A DNA stretch of 64,000 bases from contig CM059972.1 in assembly GCA_030490835.1 (NCBI GenBank), positions 33,335,452 through 33,399,451 on the forward strand, given 5' to 3'. Below the pieces are notes generated by a model, which was not told the origin of the DNA, made no database searches, and was given only the letters and a program-made list of their open reading frames with translations. Numbering within the stretch: the first letter of the stretch is position 1; the number at the start of each line of letters is the position of its first letter. The DNA is from Annona cherimola (taxonomy: Eukaryota; Streptophyta; Magnoliopsida; Magnoliales; Annonaceae). A program made the position numbers and the translations under genes. Of this stretch, positions 49,649 to 62,490 are shown one piece after another.

Positions 49649-49814
49649 GTTCTCAATTCAAGAAGGGCATAGTCTGCCGACTGAGTGGTTTAAAATATTT
49701 TATTTTCAAAACAATCCTGCCCAGTTCTCAATTCGAGAAGGGCATAGTCTGCGGACTAAGTTGGCTTTATACATATCAAGTTGAGGCTTGAAAAAGGGCA
49801 CAGTCAAGTGACTG
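49649..49814 (+). repeat. Two-unit 80-bp tandem repeat with hairpins (S3)
   Basis: Units starting near 49651 and 49731 each hold CCCAGTTCTCAATTC, a TTCTC/GAGAA-type dyad, and GGGCATAGTCTGC. Stems AGTC/GACT (loop TGCC, 49671-49682), TAGTC/GACTA (loop TGCG, 49745-49758) and CAGTC/GACTG (loop AAGT, 49801-49814) occupy the place of the UNCG arrays of S4 and of 16813-16981. Confidence 0.7.
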
Positions 49815-50110
49815 CGCTAAGTTTTGTGAAAATCATTGTTAGCATACGAGTGTGCGCAAAACGATGTACTAGGCTCATGGCTGAGGCGGTTACGGACTAA
49901 AATGGTCGAAAACTAGAGCTCACCTCTACCTATAGCCGAGTCGCTTAGGGAAGGTTGGAAGCCGGCGGCGCCCTCTCTGAAATGGGAGTAACCTCATGAG
50001 CAGGCGCCTGGCGGCGTGCTGTCTCATGAAAGGTTTCTTTCCTAAGGAAGGATGATCACTTGTTAAGTGTCACCAACCTGAGTGTCAGAGACACAAATCC
50101 ATATGTTTTT

Positions 50111-50579
50111 GGAACATACATATGTTCCCTATGTTTAAAAAGTCCCAAAATGGGCACCGACGCTGTTTGGTTTTAAATGGATTTGTGTTGGCTTCAAATG
50201 GATTTACATTTAGTTTTCAGAAGATACTGAAAAATACTTTTGGACATGAATATGTCTGCCATATTGGTTTAGAAAGAGTTTGGTATCTTATATGCAGGTT
50301 AAAAGAGGTTTATATGGAAAATATTTTTGGACATGAGAATGTCCGCATAGATAAAAGATTCCTATGTACATGCATTGCTTTTGAATAACCTCGAGTTGGG
50401 TTATAAAGAAATTTAAATTGATGATATTTTGGGATAAGTAAATGTCCTAATTGGGAAAAAAGGTTATAAGAAAAATGTTTTAGGACATATAATTGTCCTC
50501 ATGCCATATGAAACATATTTTTGGACATAGGCATGTCCTCATGGTAGATGAAAAATATTTTGGGATGAACAATTGTCCC
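50111..50579 (+). repeat. Array of seven GGACAT-type hairpins (S3)
   Basis: Dyads at 50111-50128 (GGAACAT/ATGTTCC), 50242-50257 (loop GAAT), 50329-50344 (loop GAGA), about 50431-50447 (weak), 50482-50499 (AGGACA/TGTCCT), 50523-50538 (loop AGGC) and about 50562-50578 (weak). Same place in the LTR as at 37683-38175. Confidence 0.75.
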
Positions 50580-51740
50580 CATGAAAAATGGTTTAGATGC
50601 ATAGACATCACCTTTGAAAATCCTCGAAATGGGGAGATGCACAAAGTTTTACGAGTGTATTATAAAGAAGATTTCTTTAAAAGGTTTCTTCCTATTAGTA
50701 GTTGATCGCTTAATAAGTGTCTCCTACCGAATAGGCAAGGGATGCATTTAAATGAAAAAAATGATGCTTGCTTACTGAGTTTATCACTCACGTTTTGTTT
50801 TTCCCAACCTTATACAGGTTTAAGGCCCGAGGAAAGGAGCAAAGCTAAAAGGTATTGGTATGTTTGAAGAATGAATGAATGAATGTACTGCTTATAATGA
50901 AACGGGATTGATTATGTATGATGTAAATAGATAAGTGATTATGTATAAAATTCTACGTGAATTTTTATTTATGAATACATATGCTGCCTACAATATGAAA
51001 GTAAAGATACTTGTACGATAAATTTTATGATGATATGGATGAGTCCACTATGAATGATGACAAGTGTATGCTTATATGATGAAAGGAAAAAAAAATTTGG
51101 GCGAGATCAAATTAAGAACCCGCCGCGTGATCAGGGCAACAATCCTGATCACATTTACCAATCGAAATGGTCTTGGAGTAAGGCTTGTGGAGGCCTCGGG
51201 TCGGGGGCGCCACAACTTACCTTAATCATGATTTCTCCCAAAAACAGTGACCCTAGACTTGATTTGACAAGATTTGGAGTTTCCTTAATGGAAATCGATG
51301 ATCTTCAATCCAGTCTGTAGAGATTCATCGAAGAGATCCATGGCTAGATTGAACTGAACAGAAGGGAGAAAAAAAGAAGAAGCAGAGAATGGGAAGAGGA
51401 GAAGAGGGAAAGGTAAGCCCTAGCACGCGGGCTCCGCTTTTAACTGAACCCCCATCGAGTCGGGTCAAGCCGGAGCAAGGGTCGAACCCCGTACCTACTC
51501 TGTATTGTGGAAAATAGTCATAGCCCTCAACAATGGCACGCTAATCATACACTTTTAAATTTATACCCAATATGCTAAGATCATAATACATGCATATATA
51601 CACTATATGTCCCCTAGATGTCATGTCCATATATGTTATGTATCCATTATCATCATAAATTTCTAATAACATGTTCGTAAATTACCTCATAAATAGGAAA
51701 GGGTTATAATGAAAATAAAATAAAATATCTAGTCCTCGCA

Positions 51741-51792
51741 ATTGTTAATCATCAAAATATGAATTGTGCTTAATTTACCTTGAATTCCAACA
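51741..51792 (-). mobile_element. Copia C1 LTR, piece 3 (LTR start)
   Basis: ATTGTTAATCATC... to GAATTCCAACA; the sense start is TGTTGGAATTC. It matches 52449-52500 and closes the C1 LTR. Confidence 0.85.
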
Positions 51793-52500
51793 GATATTAC
51801 CCTTTTCCTTTTCTTCTCTTGTTCTTCATTAAATATCTTTCGTTTTCCTTGCTTCGCTTAGAAACTTAGCAATGTATACTTCTCTTGAGGAGTTTTTCCT
51901 TGTGGCCTAGATTCAAGATAATTGTCCTTCTTGATTTTGTTGTCCAACCTTCAATATAAAATTGTTCTTTTGATAATATTTCAACTTTGAAGAAACCTGA
52001 AGTAGCCATTTGTTCGAGTCACTTGCTTGGGTCAACTTGGACTTCGACTTTACCTAAGTCACATGTTCGGGTCGACTTAAGGTTCGACTTCACCTAAGTC
52101 GCATTGCGGAGTCAATTTGGAATGAGACTTGATTCTGAGAATTCGAAGTCTTCAGCAAGGCTATACCCAAGTTGATCTCGACTCGACTTGGGTTTGCAAC
52201 TTCACTTAAGTCACAAGTGGAGTGGACTTCGATTGCGACTTCACCTGTCTCCAAGTCCTAATTTCAGCTCTGGAGCATTTAATGCATTTGAAGTCGATTC
52301 TAGAGTCGACTTGGGAATCGATTTGACCTAAGTCGATGGCTGAGTTGACTTGGGACTGTTACTTGGTCTGCTATCTTTTGAAACTTGAGTTTTTAACCTT
52401 TGAAAATACTTAGCAAACTCATTAGTGCCTAATTAATTCTCAAATTGAGTTGTTAATCATCAAAACATGGATTGTGCTTAATTTGCTTTGAATTCCAACA
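51793..52500 (-). mobile_element. Second copia LTR copy (C0), truncated
   Basis: Same family and strand as C1: it matches 1930-2238, 44201-44561 and 51741-51792 in order, ending CCAACA at 52500. It lacks the part equivalent to about 950-1930. The simplest reading is that C1 inserted here (possible target GATAT, 51793-51797) and the missing part lies beyond the left edge of the window. Confidence 0.7.
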
Positions 52501-52614
52501 ATTGGGTCATTTGAAGTACTGAAGAAAATTAGAAAGTTAGCCTACAGGATAAGCCACCTCGGAACTATGAGAAGAAGTTGAAAGTAAATACGCCCAGTTG
52601 TTTGAGAAGTAAAT
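52501..52614 (+). pseudogene. E0 gypsy pol C-terminal remnant
   Basis: IGSFEVLKKIRKLAYRI matches the integrase GPY part of E1 (12143-12190). The frame then jumps, after a deletion, to EEVESKYAQLF, the chromodomain end, and a stop at about 52612. About 60 codons are missing. The upstream part of the element was separated by the copia insertion at 52500. Confidence 0.8.
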
Positions 52615-52649
52615 GGTTTCAAGATGAAACCTTTTATAACGGGGAGGAT
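52615..52649 (+). other. E0 pre-PPT hairpin and polypurine tract
   Basis: GGTTTC and GAAACC pair around AAGAT (52615-52631), followed by ACGGGGAGGA just before the LTR at 52650. Confidence 0.75.
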
Positions 52650-55600
52650 TGTGATACCCAAGAGATTTTGAGATCGATAAATGTAATTTAGGAATTTAAT
52701 AATTATTAATTTATGTTGTAAATTGGATGAATGAGATTAGAGCAAATAACTAAGTAAGGTGATTAAGTTAATCACCCTTGCTCAATGTGGGTTAAGGTGC
52801 ACAAAAAGACAGAATAAGGTGTAGCAAATGATGAGTTGGTATGATTATTTAATTCCATTCATCATGCTAAATTGTTATTAAGTGTTGGGTAAGTTAGGTT
52901 ATTATTTGATAAATTCCTAACTTGAAGTGTATAAGGCAGATTGGTATGAAATTTGGAGGATAAGCACATGTTGATGTATTCTACTTAATTAATGGTGTGG
53001 ATTATGATAATCATGATTAAATTATGGTGATAATAATTTAATTTCATAAAATTTCATGAGACATTTTCAAATGCTTATATCTTGATCTAGGATGATCATT
53101 TTGAGATGAAAATTTTCATGAATGGTTAAAACAAGGTGTCTAAGATATGGATGGATTTGATTTAAGTAAATCATATAGGAAAATGCTAAACCACTTATGG
53201 TTAAAAATATTGACTTTTTACTTTTAAAAAGTGGGTTTCAATTAATGCAAAGTCAATGCATTTAATGACAAATTTGAGATGTCTTATGGAGGGAATTTTG
53301 GGGCAATTTTCCAAATATAAAAATTTAGAAAAATGAATAGAAAAGTGGCAGAAATTAAGGACATTAAATGGGGCTAAAATGGGCAGCTTTTCATGTTCAT
53401 AAAAAAAAAGATGGGTAACAACATTGTGGACGTAATGGCATGGGAATAAGAGGAAATTTTTGGGCATTTTTTTCAATATATATATATATAATACAATTAT
53501 ATGGATGAAAATATGACAGCACATATGGGGATAAGTATGGTAATTTTTAAGCTCCAAATGAGGTGAAAATTATGGGATTAAATGCACCATTATAAAAGAG
53601 CAAATGGGTGCAGCATGGGACATTCCTTTGTGGAAAGAAAAGTAGAAAAAAAAAGTCCAGCAAGGGGATACCTAACCAAGGAGGAAGAGAAGAAGAAAAA
53701 AAGGAAAAGAAGGGGAGAAGAAGGAAGTCCAACTAGGGCAAGGAGGAAACATCAAAAACATCACAAGTAGGTACCTTAGCCATGTTTTGATTTTTATAAT
53801 TTGAGAAGTTTTCTTAATCAAGTGATGTCTCATAAATTTGATTCATTATGAATATTAAATCGATGCTTTGCATAGCCCATAATGTGGTTAATAAATGTCA
53901 AATGAGTAGAAAGTTTCACTTCTAACATTTAAGAAGTGATATGAATGATTTAGGGTTGTTTTGAGCAAGTTACACATGCTAAAATTTAATTTAATTTCAG
54001 ATATATGTAGCTGTTTTGATAATTTATTATGTAGTGATTAGTTGAGTTGTTTTGGTGTTAGATTTATGGAATTCCAAGATTGTATAATGAACCATAGTTG
54101 GGTGGAATTATGGAGTGCTAACTTGATAAATTTTCATCCATTTAGGGTAGAAATGATACTTGATTTAGCAAAGATGTATATGGATAATTTTGGCGGGAAA
54201 AACCTCACTTTTGGAAGGAGTATGGGACGCCCAAATCGTTAGGGTGAAAGATTAAAAATCTGTTATATATATGTGTGTGATGGGGACGTCCAAGGTGGAG
54301 AAAAATAGAAAAAGAATATTTGTTTGAACAATTTAATTGAGGGACTTGAATTTCATGATTGTTCCCTAATTAATGTGTAAATAAGTGTTTAAATTAACAA
54401 AAATTGAAGGGAAAATTCTGTTTTATGTTAACTTGATTATCACTTGATGTATGTGTGATTAAAGGGTGCACATAAAGGATAGAGATGACAAGGATAATGG
54501 GTGCTTATTGTATTGCATTTATATTTACCTTAAGTGAAAAAAAAGAAAGGAAAATATGGTAAAATGAGAAAAGATAGGGCTTTTTCGAGGAAAATTATAA
54601 GATCTCAAAAATTTGAGATTAAAATTAGTAGCCCTAACTTATAAATAAATACATTGAATGAACCCCAAGGTGGGAATGGAAATTATGGGTGTTAAATGAT
54701 AAAAGGAAGGTGTTAAGTTTCAATACATTGAGTTAAACTTAATGGTTATAAATGAACTTGAAAACTTACCCTAAATAAGGGTATCAAAATGGAAAGAATA
54801 GCCACAATTGAATCACATGTTATACCAATAGGTGAATTGGAAAGGTTGACACCAAGCTTGAAAGAGAAGTGATTTAAGTAAGCTTGATGTAAATTCATTT
54901 GGGTTGGAAAACCTTAAGATGTGTAGGCACTTGTAGTTCTATGTATATGGATAAAATATCATTTTCATTTACCTAGGCAAAGGCAAAGAGAAGATGGAAG
55001 AAAGGGGTTGAAGCTATCATAGGTAAGCAAGAAAAACCTTCGAAAAGTGCTTTCTAAGATTTTGATAATATATTGCAACTTATTTCATTTAAATGCTTTT
55101 CAAATTATTTAAGGATGACCACTCCAATAATTCTTGCAAATTGACTTGAATATTGTTCATTAACATTGTGTTGAAAAATTTTAGTTCAAATGTTTATTCT
55201 TGAAAAGCATGCCGACATGTCTATGATCATGGTGCACAAGGAATTAGGTTTACTTTAGAGGTGTAATCGGACCTGTTGTCCCCCTCTAATGCGACCAAGT
55301 CAGTAAAATAGACCATAGGCCAACGATGCCCTCCCTAAGATGGGAGCAGGATAATGCGATGATTGCCTAACTAGAGTACTGTGGCGCCCCAAACCGGGAT
55401 GCCTAGAAGCCTTACTCTGAGATCTTGTCGATTAGTAAATGTGACTCAGGATTGTTGCCCTGATCGGCGGGTACTTAATTGGATCTTGTCCAAAAAAAAT
55501 TTCTTTCTTTTTCTTTCATCACATAAGCTTACACTTTATTCATAATAGATTCAACCATATCATCATAATACCAATCATATCTTCTTTTTATTAAAATAAT

Positions 55601-58321
55601 TCACATAAGTACAATCAGGCTTGTAATATCCATAGAACATGTCTTTAACATGATTATTATACATTTGTCTCTTTGGACGCATACATAGAATTGCAATTAA
55701 TTTTGCAAGTCATTTCTACCTGGCATTCTTTATGAGTCAGCTCCATAGCCTATTTGTCATTTCAAAAATACATACGAGTAATAATACTCAGTAAGCAAGC
55801 CTTTTTCTTTGGTAAGTAAACATTTTCCTTTCATTCAAATGCATTTCTCCTCATTTGGTAGGAGACACTTACCAAGTGATCTATTACCAATGGGACAAAA
55901 ATCTTTTCATGCATTTCATTAGAATGCAATGCATTCATTCATTCATGACTTTCCTTGTTCCTCCAACCTCTGGGAGGACGCCACCGGCACATAGCCCTTG
56001 CGACTCGGCAATAGTGAAGGGGGACCCTTTGATCCGCTTACTACCTCCACCAAAGCCTCTTCCTTGTGCACCATATTCATACATACATATGACGGCATGA
56101 CATGCTCCATAAAACTTAATAAATCATTTAGAAAGTAATTTAACAAGCATTTAGCAATCATTTCAGGTAAAGCATTATAGGAATAACCATCCTTAAATAT
56201 AATTCCTAAAACATGTGAGCAAACAATTTGCAATCATTTAGAAATATTTTAGAAAGCATATAACTTCCATATCTCCTCAGTCTGTGTCCTCCTCCTTTTC
56301 CTTTTCTTTTCCTATACAAGAAAAAATGATATTTTATCTATATCATTCCATGTCTTAGATTGCTTCCCATGAGTGCTTTATAATCATTCATTACCTCATT
56401 TCTATAAAGGTTAATTTTATAAAGATACTTGGTCATTACCTCCTTATATGGATTTTTTTATCCATAAATCCTTTAAAAATTCCATCCATATATCCTCATA
56501 AAATATAAAAATAAATCTCATTTTTTTCCAAAATCACGTTGTTCACTGTTTATAGTATTGTAGCAGATTACTGTAGCAAATTATGTAGCGAGTTATTGTT
56601 CAAGATCACTGTTCATGGGTACTGTTCTCGATAATATTCACAGCCATGTGGGTTACTGTTCATGGGTTTCAAAAATTGATATTTTTCCAAAAATAAAAAA
56701 TACCATGACATAGCTTATGCTTAGTATATCATGAAAAAATTCATAAATTTTGAATTTATCATCATTAACTTGGCTAAATAAATCATTTTCCCCATGTACT
56801 AAAAATCAACATAAATTCACTTAAGCATAATCCTTAATTCCAAAAATGATGAAATTAATATATCATCATTCTAATATCATATTTATCATATTCATACATC
56901 TCAAGTCATCGTTTATCATTTTTAGAGCATTATTTACACATATCATATGTTATCTTCCAGAATGCTCCATCTTTGCTCCAAATTTTTGATGTTTTGGCAT
57001 AATTCTGATTAAGCATTATAACTATACTTATTTTTTCATGATTAGACATTATCTAAGCATGTTTTTACCCTACTTAACATCCAAAAGAAATTTGGATAGA
57101 AATCATTTACCCAAAGTGAAGATATGCTTCCTCCTTTCTCACTTTCTCTCTCTAACTTTCTCCTCTCTTTCCTTGGCCGTGTGGGAGGTCTTGGGAGTTG
57201 GGATTGCTCAAGTGGAGCTGGGATGAGTGTGTGCATTTGGACATCCCCTCTTGGCCCTATTTATAGGGTTTAATTTTCCACAAAATTGGATTTTACCCCC
57301 CTTGCTTGAGGTATTAAATTATAAAATGTATTTTTTCTAATTTTAAAAGGTGCATTGAGCCAAGAGTAGCCCACCCTATAGCTGCTCCAGCCCCCCTATG
57401 GCAGCCCTATTTTTCTAGATTTTTTATTTATTAAAATTTATTTATTTTAAGTAAATTAAATCCTAGCCATTGGTTTATGATGATGATGATCATGGATCAT
57501 TAATTTTGGTCAAATTTCCCAAAACCCCCTGCAACATCCCTGCCATAGCTTCCTTTTCATTTAATTTTTTTATTTTTTAATTATTTATTTTAATAAAAAG
57601 TCAAAACTAATTTAATGAAAAAGATAAGTTACTTTTTTATCACCATTTGACATTTGATCTTGACCCTTGATTTGTGATTTTCATCACATCTTAACCCATT
57701 CATCATTTTCATCATGAATTTTTAACCATCTATAAAAAATTTCATCTAAATTCGACGTCCGGATTGCAAATTATGAATTTTTCTTTAATTTTCGACTAAA
57801 ATCCAAAATTCTATTAAAATATCAAAAAGTATTGCTATTTTGTCCTGTTGTGATTAAATCTCCCTTTTTGTCTTTTCGTGATTAAGTTAATCTAATTGAT
57901 TAAGTCTTAATCACGTGTCTTGATCCAGGGTTACTATTCATCCGAATTTCATAATTATTTTATCCTCTATTCCCATATATTTTCATACCCATGAATATAA
58001 ATTTTCCAAATATATTACCTAGGGTTTACAACCCTAGGGTTTTATACACATGTCTAAAATCGGGGTTTCACACGTACCATCACTATGATGTTCATATCAT
58101 GTTGATAATAATGCATTTGCATTATTTATGAAATGCCCATGTTGGATATGATGTTGACTATTTGAAAATGTTTATATAAAGGAAAAAAAACTTTGCCTGA
58201 AAATAATATAGCTTGCTTACTGAGTTAATACTCATGATCTGTTTTCCAAATCCAAGACAGGTACAAAAAGACTAAAGAGGACATGGACAGGTTTAATTGA
58301 AGAATTATGATTCTTATATTC
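52650..58321 (+). repeat. E0 3' LTR, split and truncated
   Basis: Starts TGTGATACCCAAGAG. Pieces 52650-55379 and 58078-58321, together about 2.97 kb, truncated at its right end by E3. TATA-like box near 53594, donor-like CAA/GTAGGT (53767), exon-like block 54977-55022, core 55250-55375 and acceptor-like AAGACAG ending 58260 are all in the usual order. No terminal hairpin in the window. It is a diverged member of the same LTR superfamily. Confidence 0.82.
55380..58072 (-). mobile_element. Minus-strand solo LTR S5 (2.69 kb)
   Basis: Target duplication AGTAC (55375-55379) and CGTAC (58073-58077), one mismatch. Ends TGTGGCGCCCC and GGGGTTTCACA. Shorter relative of the giant LTRs; terminal hairpin near 55441-55465, core near 55940-56070. 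At 56540-56660 it has about eight loose ACTGTTCA / ATTACTGTAGCA units. Confidence 0.85.
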
Positions 58322-61300
58322 TGTGATACTCAAACCTAAGTAGGGCTTATATATGTTCATTTGGGATGTAAATATGAATTATGTATTTATTGATTGATTT
58401 ATGAATGATTTTAATGACTTGATGATTTATTGCAACTAGGGTTAATGATTAAGGAATAGCGATTAAAATTAATCGCCATAGGCAAAGGTGGGTCAATATG
58501 ATTAAAGTGACCTAATGAGGATGGAAAATGTTAATGTGAAATGAATAATTATTTCATTTATCATGATTTAATTAATGGAGATTAGAATTGTAATTATGCA
58601 ATTAATGTGATAAATGCTAGAAAATTCATAACTTGACGCCTATAAGGTGGATTGAGACAAAATTTAAAAGGTAAGCACATGATTATGTGTCCAATATTAT
58701 GGATGGATTAGATTATGAAAATTTTGATGGGATTAGGGCGATAATTATTTATTTTCATCCCAAATCCAAAAGTTAAAATCAAATGGCTATCACTTGATAT
58801 AGAAAAGTCATTTTGAGATGAAATTGGACCTGAAATAATAGAACAATATGGTAAATATTATGAAAGGATTTGATTAAGCTAATTATCATGAAAACATGCT
58901 TATCACAAAAGGACAAATATCTTTGACTTTTTCTCCATAAAGTAGTATGACATTGATGCTAAAGTAAGTGCCTTAATGGCTTGGTTTAATGTCCCATATC
59001 AGGTGTCACAAGGAGGTGTTTTTGGCTTGATTTTGTGAATTAATTTAAATCTCAAAATCCATAATAATATCCAATGCTTAATGCATGGATAAGGGGGCTA
59101 TGGGAAGTAGCTCAAGAGTCACGAGAGGTGGCTCATGCAAGTGACGCCCTTGGTGGATTTATATGCTTTTTTGATTTTTTTAAAAATTACCAAAAGTGCA
59201 TCCATGTAAGCTACATGCATAGGATATTAATTGGGGATCAAAGGAAGTGGAAATTTTGGGCACAAAATACCAAAAAAGGGGGTTGCATGGGACGCTCTCT
59301 ACATGGACAGCTTTATGGCCCATAAATGTGATGATTTCGATGAATTTTTACATGAGATAATTACGTAATTTACTTGGAGGTGAATGTGCAATGTCAACAA
59401 ACATGCAAGGAGAAGAAATCTCCAAACCAAGGCAGTTGTGGATGTCCCAAAATCCAATAAGGGAAGAAAAGAAAAAGAGGATAAAATGAGAAGGAAAAAG
59501 AGGAGGAAAGAGAAGGATTCAAGTTGGGAAAGTTTGGATTCCAGTTTGTTTAGATTCAAGTAAGTATATTTCAAGTTTTGGATAATTGAATCCCAAGTTT
59601 TTTCCTTCTAATTATGGATCATGAATATGATTCATAAAGAACCCTTAAAGGATGACTTATGATGCCCTTAATTAGGGTATTGAATGAGGATTGAATGGTA
59701 TGAATGAATTCAAGGGTTCAAGAGCATTAAATTGGATGCTAGAGTTGTTTATGGGTGAATAACCTGGCTTGAATTTTCTTTAGTCCACATCAAAAGTTTC
59801 TGTTTTGATTAATTACCACGATTAGATTATGATTCATGCTTTTATGAATTATATATGTTGATTTGGGCATAATTTATGGATTTTAGAAAGGATGGAACTT
59901 AGGGTTACGTATATGACCCGATTTTCACATTTTTATGATATGTATGAAGCATGAATTATGATAATGAGTTTATGGTTGATTTAGAAGGTAAAGTATCCTA
60001 AATTAAGGGTGCTTTGGACGTCCAAAATGGGTTTGGAAAGTTTGCTCTAAATATGATTTTTAAGGGTTTGCACAGGGACGTCCAAAGAGGGGTCAAAGGG
60101 TACCCAAAACGTGTATGAAAATTGCTGTTTAGGAAGCAACCAATTTATGAATTTTAGATATGTGATATTACCCTAAATTTGGGTTAAGAAAATCATGATT
60201 AATTGCTGAAATTTATGGATTAAAAATCTATTTTGATTTAAGTCTCAAAAGAGACTTTGAAATTTTGTAAAACGAGTTCCAAAGTAGCTATTTTGTAACC
60301 CCCATGATTAACGGATTAAAATTCCATAAATATATCCTAAATTTTGTGATAATTAAGAGATTTAAACATGCCAAATTAGGAGGCAAGTTACTATTTTGAG
60401 AAATTTTAAGAAATACATAAGATGTGTGTTGTAAGATGGGTATGTATGGAAAGATATGCATGAATAAATGATAAATGACTTATGTGATTTGATAAAATGC
60501 AAAAATGCATGAAATTATGATGAAGTGCATGATTATACTTTTGTTTTGATGATTAAGTATAATCTCAAATTTTGAGATTAATATGTGAGGCCTAAGATGT
60601 CAAATATGTGCCTAAAATGAGCACCAACGTATGAAATATGAAAAATATGTGAGAAACGACAAATGGGAGGTAATGAACCTTCATATGATGGTTTAATAAA
60701 AGATTATGATGCGTATAAAAGTTTGCACTACATAGAGGTATAAAAAAATGAATGAATGGATGATATGATATATAAGTTATATTGCTATCTATGAACACCC
60801 AGCTTGAAATATAAGTGAGTTATGTAAGTTAATAGAAATCATATGGAATATACTTATAACTTAAGAAATATTAAGTTGAGAAACCTTGCTTGAACTTGAT
60901 TGTTGAAGTCTCAAGTGAGGGTTACCCAAGTGTTTTGAATGATTAAAAGGAGATTAAATGCAAGTTGAAAACCCTATGGTCTATATATGCCCATGTTATT
61001 GAGATATATGAATGGAACGAAGAAAATGAACCACTAACTAAAATTACATAGTCATGTGGTTATCAAAATACTTATGAATAAGTCATATATATATGTGACC
61101 ATTGACAAGGGTAAAGATGGATATGCATTTCAAAGAAAGAATGATTTAAAGTTAATGTGTTATGGACCATATGGGACTAAACCCATATGACTCATATATG
61201 TGAATTAAAGAAAAAGATTAGGCATACAAGCACAACATATGATGAAAATGTATAAAGTAATCATGTTTACTTGTCTAGAAAAAGGCAAGGAAAGGATGGA

Positions 61301-62490
61301 AGACGCAAAAAGGATCGCCATAGGTACGCAAGCAGGACTTTTGAAAATGACATTTTATTCTCAAATACTAAAATGCTTTCAAGTTGTTTTACTTGAACAT
61401 TTCTAAAGTTATTTAAGGATGACCATCTCTTTATCTTTTGTTACGAATTTATTACTGCTTTTAATGAAATGATTGAATAAATTCTTCTCGACTTGGAAAT
61501 GGCATGATAGCATGAATTTGAATGATGTTTCATCGATATGATGTTCAAATGGATGGTGCAAAGAATTCTCTACATGAGAATGACAAGTTGCCATGTGTAA
61601 GAGGTATATAATGCTTGGGTGACTAAAAGTTATGCATAGAATGGAAATCAAATAGGTTAGTCAAGGTAGTAAGAGGATCAGATGTCCCCCTTGACGAGGC
61701 CAAGTCGGACAAGTCCGGCGCCAAGGATGGAAAGGATCATGTTATGAACGGATGTTCCTCGAGCTAGTGTGCCCTCACATCAAGGACTATGTCTTGAATG
61801 GAAATGATGCATTTGTACATCCAATGTTTATGAAATACCCAAAAATTGAGATTCACGAATGGTTTACATGAATAGGTTAATGAATGATTTTCATGAATGG
61901 TTTATGAAAAGGTTTCTGTTCCATTGGTAGTTGATCACTTGTTAAGTGTCTCATACCGAATAGAGAGAAATGCATTTAAACAAGAATGAATGATGCTTGC
62001 TTATTGAGTTTCAACTCATGTTTTGTTTTCCCACCCTTAGGCGGGTGCAGGGGAAATCAAGTGACGAAAAGCATGTTCTTACTATGGAAAGGAAAATTTT
62101 TTTTGAAAGGTTTGTAATCCTTTGTATGTGAAATATGATAAGTGTTTGTATGCCAAGAACTGATGAATGTATGTATATATGGAATGAAAATGTCACACGA
62201 TCAGGTCAAAAGGATTTTTTAAGTAGAAGAGCAAGTTGAGATGTTATGAATGAAATGCGCAGTTGATATATGCAATTGATTACAACTGTATTGTTGCTTG
62301 TAAGATGAATGATGTGAAATGCAGAGAAATTAAATGATGATAAATAAAAGGAATGAAACGAAAAAAATTTGGACGAGATCCAATTTAAAACCCGCCACAT
62401 GATCAAGGCAACAATCTTGATTCACATTAACCAATCGATAAGATCTTGGAGTAAAGCTTAGGATGTGATGTTCGGTTTAGGGGCACTATA
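58322..62490 (+). repeat. E3 5' LTR (4.17 kb)
   Basis: Donor-like GTAAGT at 59560, GGACGTCC at about 60017 and 60077, exon-like block 61279-61323 (donor GTACGCAAGC), weak core 61660-61790, acceptor-like CCCTTAG ending 62040, terminal hairpin 62400-62424 with both arms changed (GATCAAG/CTTGATT). A stretch at 60840-61260 is not seen in the other 4-kb LTRs. Confidence 0.85.

Larger units (their letters stand above)
45708..51214 (+). mobile_element. Plus-strand solo LTR S3 (5.5 kb)
   Basis: Target duplication ACTTA at 45703-45707 and 51215-51219; ends TGTGAAACCCC and GGGCGCCACA. Donor-like GTAAGT at 47197, exon-like block 48595-48634, hairpins 49670-49814, core 49860-50040, GGACAT array 50111-50579, acceptor-like TTATACAG ending 50818, terminal hairpin 51127-51152 (best stem in the window). 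It shares an AT-rich block (about 47400-48000) with S4. Confidence 0.92.
44562..51740 (-). mobile_element. Minus-strand LTR of another gypsy family (about 1.67 kb), split by S3
   Basis: Pieces 44562-45707 and 51220-51740. It begins TGTTATAATGCCCC and ends CCTCGCA, i.e. sense TGCGAGG...GGGGCATTATAACA with TG...CA ends. It differs from the giant LTRs: it has a (on plus) GACTCAGTAAGTA box at 45078 and a GC-rich coding-like stretch near 51420-51510 without a frame. A clean 5-bp target duplication is not visible; only TTGT is shared around the ends, and a few target bases appear lost. Probably a solo LTR. Confidence 0.65.

Noticed and set aside
51420..51510. GC-rich stretch that looked coding (GGGTCGAACCCCGTACC)
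   Set aside because: It lies inside the minus-strand LTR resuming after S3, has no sustained frame, and is likely its promoter-side region.
56480..57240. Possible host exon, because GC content rises and frames occur at 57038-57236
   Set aside because: The region aligns in order with LTR leader features of S5; frames on both strands and no conserved domain.
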